Below, piece by piece: positions 7,794-12,677 of a stretch of 12,677 nucleotides of DNA. The translations under genes and the position numbers were made by a program. Below the pieces are notes generated by a model, which was not told the origin of the DNA, searched no databases, and saw only the letters and a program-made list of their open reading frames with translations. Within the stretch, counting starts at the first letter, position 1. Each line of letters begins with the position of its first letter. This DNA comes from Davidsoniella eucalypti (taxonomy: Eukaryota; Ascomycota; Sordariomycetes; Microascales; Ceratocystidaceae): contig RMBW01000322.1 of assembly GCA_004009845.1 (NCBI GenBank), positions 1 to 12,677 of the forward strand, read 5' to 3'.

Positions 7794-7845
7794 TCGAAGT
7801 CTTTACTCTAGATTGCTTGCCATTGCCTCTTCCTAGTTCGTGTCA

Positions 7846-8749
7846 CTGGGGAGAAGTATGTCGCCGATTCGGCATTCAGCGTCGCCTGTCCACAGCGTTC
7901 CATCCTCAGACGGATGGCAGCCAAGAACGCAGTAATCAGGAGATTGAGACATACCTGCGCAATTTCTGTTCCTTCGCCCAGGACGACTGGGCCTCCTTGC
8001 TGCCCCAAGCGCAACTCGCCCTAAACAACAGGATCGCTTCCGCTACAGGCCTCTCTCCTTTCTTCATGACCCACGGTTTTAACGTCGACATTATCGAACC
8101 ATCTGTACAAGGGCCCCCAGCCTCGAATAAGTCTCCAGTGCGCGGGGCCCAGGATTGGTTAGCAAAGCTAAGTGATGCCACCCAGTTCGCTATTGTCGCC
8201 ATGGCGGCCGCCCAAGAACACCAGGAGAACAGTGCTAACCGTCTTCGCCAGCCCTCTGAAAGTTTCAAAGTAGGAGACCTAGTTTACCTAAACACGAAGC
8301 ACCTGACTACGGAAAGGCCTTCAAAGAAGCTAGACTGGCTAGCTAGACGGTACACTGTCCTGGAAGTTGTAGGCAGCCATAACGTTCGCCTGAACGTACC
8401 CTCGGATATTCACCCAGTCTTTCATGTAAGCCTCATCCGACGCGCCCCAAACAACCCCTTGCCATCTCAGGAGATTCAGGACGATGAGCCTGTCGCAATC
8501 ACGGCTAGGGAAGCGCTTGAGGACCCCTCATTGGAGGCTGGTGAGTACAGGGTGGAGGCAATATTGAAACAGCGCACTTCCCGAGGTCACAAGCAAGCCC
8601 TCGTCAAATGGCTAGGCTACCAAGATGCGACGTGGGAACCCCTGGAACATGTGGAAGACACTATTGCCTGGCGCATCTTCACGGAGAAAACCAAGAAGAA
8701 CTGGGATGTCACTGTCCAGTCTCTGTACTCTGCCTGGTTATTGTCGTAG
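7846..8749 (+). pseudogene. Element B pol fragment: integrase C-terminal half and chromodomain
   Basis: An open frame of about 300 codons beginning in the integrase core at WGEVCRRFG. It keeps the catalytic Glu of the D-X35-E pair (QTDGSQERSN), the integrase C-terminal domain (KKLDWLARRYTV to HPVFHVSLIRR) and a chromodomain at about 8543-8677 with VKWLGYQDATWEP. The second catalytic Asp, about 10 residues upstream, is lost to the insertion of A, so it cannot be a working integrase. The frame runs back into the A LTR as far as 7817 with no ATG, so that extension is chance. Compared with A the coding sequence is clearly diverged, yet it has no frameshift. It ends at TAG 8747-8749, with a different C-terminal tail from A. 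Confidence 0.88.
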
Positions 8750-9037
8750 AGCAAATCCGACAAGGGCTATGACGTGACCCTCGACACACGCAATCCTCCC
8801 CGCTGGAGGCTATGCCGCAGACCACTGCGCCACGACGACCGCTTGCGCCCCCTGGCGCCTACCGCTTCCGGTATCTTTACCCTGTTTGGAAAGTGTTATT
8901 TTTGTTTTATTGGATTGTTACCATGGCTCATCTTGTTTTCTGTTATTTGTCATATTGCATTGGTTGTTTGAAGGAGTCTTTATGGGTTTTTGTGGTAAAA
9001 TTAGTAAATTTTTTCTGCCGGTGGGGGGGGAGACTAT
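8750..9037 (+). other. Element B 3' untranslated tail and polypurine tract
   Basis: No gene. The first 130 bases are GC-rich. About 8880-9015 is strongly T-rich, unlike the rest of the window. It ends in GGTGGGGGGGG followed by AGACTAT, the polypurine tract, just before the LTR start at 9038. Two short open frames here have no family resemblance and I take them as chance. Confidence 0.65.
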
Positions 9038-9216
9038 TGTAAGGGTCTAAGGCCCATCAGTATTGGCCAAGTCATGCCTTGGCCCTACTCGACTCTGACA
9101 TAAATAGGGACCGATTCCCTCGTAGTTTAGTCTTAGTTTCTCTTTCTCCCTCATCGGTCTCAATTCAATTCATCTTTACGACCATTTTTCCTCGCAAATC
9201 CTCGTATATCGTCTCA
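9038..9216 (+). repeat. Element B 3' LTR (179 bp)
   Basis: It begins TGTAAGGGTCTAAGGCCC and ends ATCGTCTCA, 179 bp, the same length as the A LTR. It keeps the same plan: inverted repeat (9065-9084), a TATA-like ATAAATA (9100-9106) and ATCGGTCTCAA (9153-9163) at the place of the A priming tract. Outside these elements it is clearly diverged from A, so it is a related but separate family. CCCTC follows at 9217-9221 as the likely target duplication. Confidence 0.85.
9065..9084 (+). promoter_or_regulatory. U3 inverted repeat of element B LTR
   Basis: GGCCAAG and its reverse complement CTTGGCC flank TCATGC. At the same place element A has GGCTAAG and CTTAGCC. The T-to-C change on one arm is matched by A-to-G on the other, so the pairing is kept. 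Confidence 0.65.
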
Positions 9217-9218
9217 CC

Positions 9219-9223
9219 CTCGA
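9219..9223 (+). repeat. Target-site duplication CTCGA, left copy
   Basis: CTCGA precedes the solo LTR and is repeated right after it at 9403-9407. It overlaps the CCCTC that follows the B LTR by three bases, so the solo LTR insertion fell within a few bases of the end of element B. Confidence 0.88.
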
Positions 9224-9402
9224 TGTCAGGGGCTAAGGCCCAGTTGGTATTTGGCTAAGTAAGATACTTAGCCAGATAAACGGTTATAAATAGGGACCTA
9301 TTCCCGCCGTATTCCAACAGATATTAGTCTTTCTCCTTCATCGGTATCAATCGAAGTCTTTACTCTAGATTGCTTGCCATTGCCTCTTCCTAGTTCGTGT
9401 CA
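9224..9402 (+). repeat. Solo LTR of element A (LTR3, 179 bp)
   Basis: A complete A LTR, identical to LTR2, with no A internal sequence on either side and the 5-bp duplication CTCGA on both sides. This is the standard result of an A insertion followed by recombination between its two LTRs. Left of it is the end of element B; right of it is copia integrase on the - strand. Confidence 0.92.
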
Positions 9403-9407
9403 CTCGA
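9403..9407 (+). repeat. Target-site duplication CTCGA, right copy
   Basis: Second copy of the five bases at 9219-9223, directly after the solo LTR end at 9402. Confidence 0.88.
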
Positions 9408-9908
9408 TGCCATTGCCGAAGTCCACTGTTACCTCTTCGTCAGCGACTGCTTTCACCTTGAACGGTCCGTCCCATCCAGCAGCCCGTGCGGTAGTGCCAC
9501 TGCCTCCAGAGAGGCGCCACACGAGCACCTCGTCGCCCAGGGCTGGCTTGACCGGTGCAGGTCCGTTAGTGAGCCGGAGCGCTTCCTGGACCGCGCGGCG
9601 TGACTGTGACTGACGGCGAGCTCAAGGTCGACAGCCGGGGGTAGGCTCCGAAAACAAGCAGGGTAGGTACCAAGCCGTTGGGCCCTGCCGTGTCGTTGAC
9701 AGCTTTCACAGCCATTTGGAGGGCTGACTCTTTCGACAGAGAGGGTGCCTCACGGGTGATTATGGCGAAGGCTCGCTTGAGGGTGCCATGGTAGCGCTCG
9801 ATTTGACCAACGCTGTGGTGCGCTTCGGTCGGCACAGGCTTCACGGATGAACCCATGACAGCTGCATTGTCCTTGAAGTCCTGGGCAATGAAATTTGTGC
9901 CTTGATCG

Positions 9909-9913
9909 TGCAC
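9909..9913 (-). repeat. Target-site duplication GTGCA, right copy (inverted)
   Basis: The + strand reads TGCAC, so the - strand reads GTGCA directly after the 3' end of the - strand LTR. It matches 1549-1553, which precedes the LTR at 1554. Confidence 0.85.
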
Positions 9914-10092
9914 TGACACGAACTAGGAAGAGGCAATGGCAAGCAATCTAGAGTAAAGACTTCGATTGATACCGATGAAGGAGAAAGGCTAATATCTGTT
10001 GGAATACGGCGGGAATAGGTCCCTATTTATAACCGTTTATCTGGCTAAGTATCTTACTTAGCCAAATACCAACTGGGCCTTAGCCCCTGACA
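9914..10092 (-). repeat. Element A 3' LTR of the - strand copy (LTR4, 179 bp)
   Basis: Reverse complement of the A LTR, 179 bp, with one base different from LTR2 and LTR3 (TAGCC instead of TAGTC), a variant it shares with LTR1. TATA box at 10024-10031, inverted repeat at 10042-10064 and priming tract at 9966-9976, all on the - strand. Confidence 0.95.
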
Positions 10093-10111
10093 TTAGCCCC
10101 CCCCCCTCTCG
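10093..10111 (-). promoter_or_regulatory. Polypurine tract of element A (- strand copy)
   Basis: On the - strand, GAGAG-type purines and a run of ten G, then CTAA, directly before the LTR. The + copy has nine G. Confidence 0.72.
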
Positions 10112-10138
10112 GATGCTAACTATAATCTAAAACTAATA

Positions 10139-12677
10139 CTAAAATACATTTTGCGCTAATAATGGGGATGGTGGGTGGGTGAAAAATGAGGCCCCCCCCG
10201 TAGGGGTGCATGAAACGGGCCCCCCTGTCTTAGGTAGGAAGTCAGCTGATGCTGCTCCAATTAGCGCGCGGTCTAAGAATATGCGCCATGCGAGGGTGTC
10301 TTCGATATGTTTCACTGGTTCCCAAGTAGGGTCCTGGTAACCAGACCATTTAACCAGTGCTTGTTCATGCCCACGGTATTTCCGTTGGCGGACAATTTCT
10401 TCCACGCGGAATTCTCCTTCGGCTATAGCGTCGTCTCCGTATGCTTCCTCCCTTGAGACAGCCTCAGGTTCGTCGTCTTGGATGACCTGTGAGGGTAGGG
10501 GGTTAGTCCCTGCGTGTCGTACCTTGCTGATGTGGAAGACTGGGTGGACTAGGCCTGGAATGTTAAGTCGGACTGCGTGGGTGCCTATCAGGCCTGTAAC
10601 CGTGTAGCGGCGAGCTAGCCAATCTAGCTTCTTAGAGGGTCTTTCAGAAGCGATGTTTTCGCATTTCAGGAGCACTACGTCTCCTATCTGAAACTGGGAG
10701 GCTGGCTGGCGGCGGCGGTTAGCTGCTGTCTCTTGATAATCCTGTGCTGACGCCATGGCAACCTGTGCGAAACTGGTGGCGTCGCGGATTTTGTCTAGGA
10801 AGGCCTGGGCGTCGTGTACCGGGGACTGCGTAGAGGATGGTTCGCTAGTGGGAGATGGCTCGATGATGTCCATGTTGTAACCGTGTGTCGCGAAGAAGGG
10901 GGAGATGGCAGTGCTGGAGACGGTGCGGTTGTTTAGGGCGATCTGTGCTTGTGGAAGGAGATCCGCCCAGTTGTCCTGGGCGAAGGAACAGAAGATCCTG
11001 AGGAAGGTTTCAATCTCCTGGTTGCTTCGCTCCTGGGCACCGTCGGTTTGAGGGTGAAAGGCCGTAGAGAGGCGACGTTTGATGTTGAGACGGCGGCATG
11101 CTTCTCCCAGAATAGTGATGTGAACTGGGGGCCGCGGTCTGACACGATGGCTGAGGGAAAACCGTGGTGTGCGAATACGTGGGTGAATAGGGCGTCAGCT
11201 GTTGCTTTCGCGGAGGTGTCTGACATGGGGATAAGGATCTGCGACTTGGAGAGTCTGTCGGTGACGCCGAGGATGAATGTGCAGTGCTTGGAAGGTGGTA
11301 AGGGGCCAATGAAGTCCATGGCTAGCTCGGTCCAGTGGCGGTCTGGAACAGGAAGGGTTTCAAGAGTCCGCGCTTTTGTTCCCGCCAATACTTGCTTTTA
11401 CCGCATGTAGTGCAGTTGGCTACGAATTGGCGTACATCGTTGGTGAGTCCTGGCCAGGAGTATTCCCGTGAAACTAGGTCCCGTGTGATTTCGCGGCCAG
11501 GGTGTCCAGACAAGTGTGAGTCGTGGATAGTCTGGATCAGCTTGGTGCGGAGGGGTTCAAAGCGAGGGATCCATAGTCTGTTGCGCCAGCGTAGGAGGCC
11601 TCGGTCGTCGATGGAACATTCGCTGATTTGCCATTGGAGGCCCCATGCTGAGGGGAATGATCTGGCGCCATCGAGGACAAGGGATCGTGCAAGCCACCAT
11701 CTATTATTGGTCTGCAGGGCTTGTGTCCATAGTGAGGTAAGGTCGGCGTCCCCGAAGGGTGAGGGAGAGTGGACTGTGTGGCTATGTCGTCTGAGGGAAT
11801 GTCGGCGTCCGGGATGTTGGACCAAAGGGCGTTGACAACTACTAGGTTGTCTCCTACTGTTGCGGGGGCGAGGAGTTGGTGTACTCTACTCATGAGTCTG
11901 TCGTCACTGGCATCCTTGGGCATGTCCTGGTCCCTGCGCGATAGTGCGTCGGGGATCACTTGGTCAGTTCCAGGACGGTGTTTAAGTTCAAAGGAGAAGT
12001 CCGACAGTTCGTATCCCCAGCGGCGTTGCCTTTCTGCTAGGGACCTTTTGGTTCTGAAGAACTCCAGGTTGCGATGGTCGGTGAAGACCGTGAAGTGTAT
12101 ACCCAGCAGGAAGTGTCTCCATTGACGAATGGCCAGTAGATAGCCAGCATTTCTTATCGTGAATGGGGATAGTTGGATTCTGCTGGGCGTGAGTTTCCTA
12201 GATAGGAAGGCAATGGGGTGGTGATGTCCGTCAGGGCCGCGCTGGGTGAGTTCAGCGCCTAGAGCATTAGCCTGAGGAGTCCGCGGAGAGGATTGTTTCC
12301 CTGTCAGGGTCGTAGGGGCTAGTAGAGGAGGAGAGATGAAGGCATCCTTGATGCTGTGGAAGGCCTGTCGCAGGCAGGGGACCAAACAAAGGGGGTGTCC
12401 TTTTTAGTTAAGTTGGTTAATGGCGCAAGGGTGTCGGATATGCGCGGGACGAAGTCCCTATTAGAAGTTTATGAAAACCAATAAAGCGGCGGAGCTCGTT
12501 TAGTGGTTGTAGGGGCGCTCCAATTACGAATGGCTTCAGTTTTCTTCGGGGGTGTGTAGGCCCTTATGCCGAATACCAGGGCCGACTAGGAAGCCTAGGA
12601 ACTTGATCTCCTTGGCTGCGAACTCGCACTTCTTGATGTCGAGTTGGAGGTCGGCTTTGTCGAGGGCAGAGACTATT
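10139..12677 (-). pseudogene. pol: Element A pol, - strand copy, frameshifted and truncated
   Basis: Corresponds to residue 371 onward of the intact pol at 3980-7621: end of RT, RNase H, integrase and chromodomain, ending at the same stop. The C-terminal 320 or so codons (10139-11105), with the catalytic Glu and the chromodomain, are open. One-base changes break the frame near 11106 (a G lost in CTGGGG, between catalytic Asp and Glu), 11367, 11767, about 12130-12175, 12275, 12312 and 12373. Many more lie in 12450-12580. The integrase and RNase H would not be made as whole proteins from this sequence. The losses are mostly in short homopolymers, so consensus error is a real alternative to decay. 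Confidence 0.88.

Larger units (their letters stand above)
1554..7845 (+). mobile_element. Ty3/gypsy chromovirus 'element A', + copy (recombinant ends)
   Basis: A 6.3-kb LTR retrotransposon in standard order: 5' LTR, leader with primer site, gag, pol (PR-RT-RH-IN-chromodomain), G-rich polypurine tract, 3' LTR. RT before IN makes it Ty3/gypsy, and the C-terminal chromodomain makes it a chromovirus. Its two ends do not share a target duplication: GTGCA on the left, CTGGG on the right. The left end is in copia and the right end in element B. It therefore looks like a hybrid of two insertions joined somewhere inside the body. pol is intact, while gag is broken and the 5' LTR diverged. Confidence 0.92.
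5089..7845 (+). repeat. Large inverted repeat, left arm
   Basis: The 3' 2.76 kb of element A on the + strand, repeated as reverse complement at 9914-12677 with a 2068-base spacer (7846-9913). The arm probably continues past the right edge of the window. Arms this long can recombine with each other and flip the spacer. Confidence 0.9.
7667..7845 (+). repeat. Element A 3' LTR (LTR2, 179 bp)
   Basis: TGTCAG to GTGTCA, 179 bp, identical base for base to the solo LTR at 9224-9402 and differing from LTR4 (9914-10092) at one position by my reading. It holds a 10-bp-arm inverted repeat (7695-7717), a TATA box TATAAATA (7728-7735) and the priming tract ATCGGTATCAA (7783-7793). It is followed by CTGGG (7846-7850), which should be the right target duplication of the insertion into element B. 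Confidence 0.96.
7846..9216 (+). mobile_element. Ty3/gypsy chromovirus 'element B', 3' part
   Basis: The 3' end of a second chromovirus, clearly related to A but distinct in sequence: integrase C-terminal half, chromodomain, a T-rich tail, a G-rich polypurine tract and a 179-bp LTR. Its 5' part is missing because element A is inserted in the integrase gene. After the LTR end at 9216 come CCCTC (9217-9221) and copia sequence, so B had itself inserted in the copia element, antisense to it. The remaining B sequence is predicted beyond the right end of the window. Confidence 0.88.
9403..9913 (-). pseudogene. copia integrase, C-terminal part, inverted
   Basis: Read on the - strand from 9913, the sequence opens with HDQGTNF, which holds the second catalytic Asp, and reaches the catalytic Glu in VGQIERYH, exactly 35 residues later. 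FGAYPR follows. A frameshift near 9590-9600 then passes into the integrase C-terminal domain, with GDEVLVWR and GWDGPFKV, up to the solo LTR. It begins precisely where the + strand copia integrase stops at 1553: joining them through GTGCA gives a continuous reading across IVHDQG. It is therefore the other half of the same gene, moved by an inversion. No start codon of its own is expected. Confidence 0.85.
9914..12677 (-). mobile_element. Ty3/gypsy chromovirus element A, second copy, - strand, cut by window end
   Basis: The 3' LTR, polypurine tract and pol of element A on the - strand, corresponding to 5089-7845 of the + copy. The 3' flank is copia integrase with the GTGCA duplication. Near the LTR the two copies are almost identical; differences, mostly one-base insertions and deletions, become frequent towards 12,677. 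gag and the 5' LTR should lie beyond the window. Confidence 0.92.
9914..12677 (-). repeat. Large inverted repeat, right arm
   Basis: Reverse complement partner of 5089-7845. The outer end is set by the window, not by the repeat. Confidence 0.9.

Noticed and set aside
7817..7846. LTR-encoded leader MPLPLPSSCH fused to the element B integrase, also seen at 1711 and 9374
   Set aside because: The apparent start is TTG, not ATG, and it is just the LTR end read in one frame. In a fungus this is not a credible start, so I treat the fusion as chance.
8774..9042. Two short + strand frames with hydrophobic ends after element B pol
   Set aside because: The hydrophobic residues come from the T-rich tail. 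There is no recognisable domain and they overlap each other in different frames.
10949..11835. Open frames on the + strand at 10949-11410 and 11335-11835
   Set aside because: These are the same antisense shadows of pol, seen in the inverted copy.
5089..12677. Inverted repeat as a missed-adapter sequencing artefact
   Set aside because: A missed adapter gives a simple palindrome. Here the 2-kb spacer is not self-complementary and the two arms carry distinct variants and distinct target duplications. An assembly switch inside element A remains possible and is noted in the findings.

Overview
The window is a nest of fungal LTR retrotransposons; I see no host gene, rRNA, tRNA or CRISPR. The element types (short-LTR chromodomain Ty3/gypsy elements and a degraded Ty1/copia element), GC-rich coding sequence and lack of introns suggest a filamentous fungus, probably a basidiomycete. 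That assignment is inference and moderate at best.

Layout. 1-1553: remnant of a Ty1/copia element (Gag, protease, first part of integrase), + strand, full of frameshifts. 1554-7845: element A, a Ty3/gypsy chromovirus with LTRs (1554-1739 and 7667-7845), leader, broken gag (about 1940-3914) and an intact 1213-codon pol (3980-7621: protease, RT, RNase H, integrase, chromodomain). 7846-9216: 3' end of a related chromovirus, element B (integrase C-terminal half, chromodomain, T-rich tail, its own 179-bp LTR). 9224-9402: solo A LTR with 5-bp target duplications. 9403-9913: the next part of the same copia integrase, now on the - strand. 9914-12677: 3' LTR and pol of a second A copy on the - strand, running off the window.

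History. The 5-bp duplication GTGCA lies left of the A LTR at 1554 and, on the opposite strand, beyond the A LTR at 9914-10092. Joining the copia flanks at that duplication restores a continuous integrase reading through its second catalytic Asp. So the LTRs at 1554 and 9914 are the two ends of one insertion, now split by an inversion (or an assembly switch) between two oppositely oriented A copies. The LTR at 7667 belongs to another A copy, inserted in element B. Pre-inversion order: copia, then B inserted antisense into copia, and A inserted independently at least three times (copia integrase, B integrase, and beside the B end).

How A works. Three features fit together. (1) An 11-nt tract 2 nt downstream of the 5' LTR exactly complements an LTR tract 55 bp downstream of the TATA box, the arrangement of Tf1-type self-priming. 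(2) The gag and pol frames overlap by only 16 nt at a T-rich slip site followed by a 6-bp hairpin, suggesting -1 frameshifting. (3) A U3 inverted repeat is kept in elements A and B with a compensatory change.

Caution: single-base frameshifts are sparse in the middle and dense towards both window ends. This could be real decay or poor consensus at the ends of a long-read contig.
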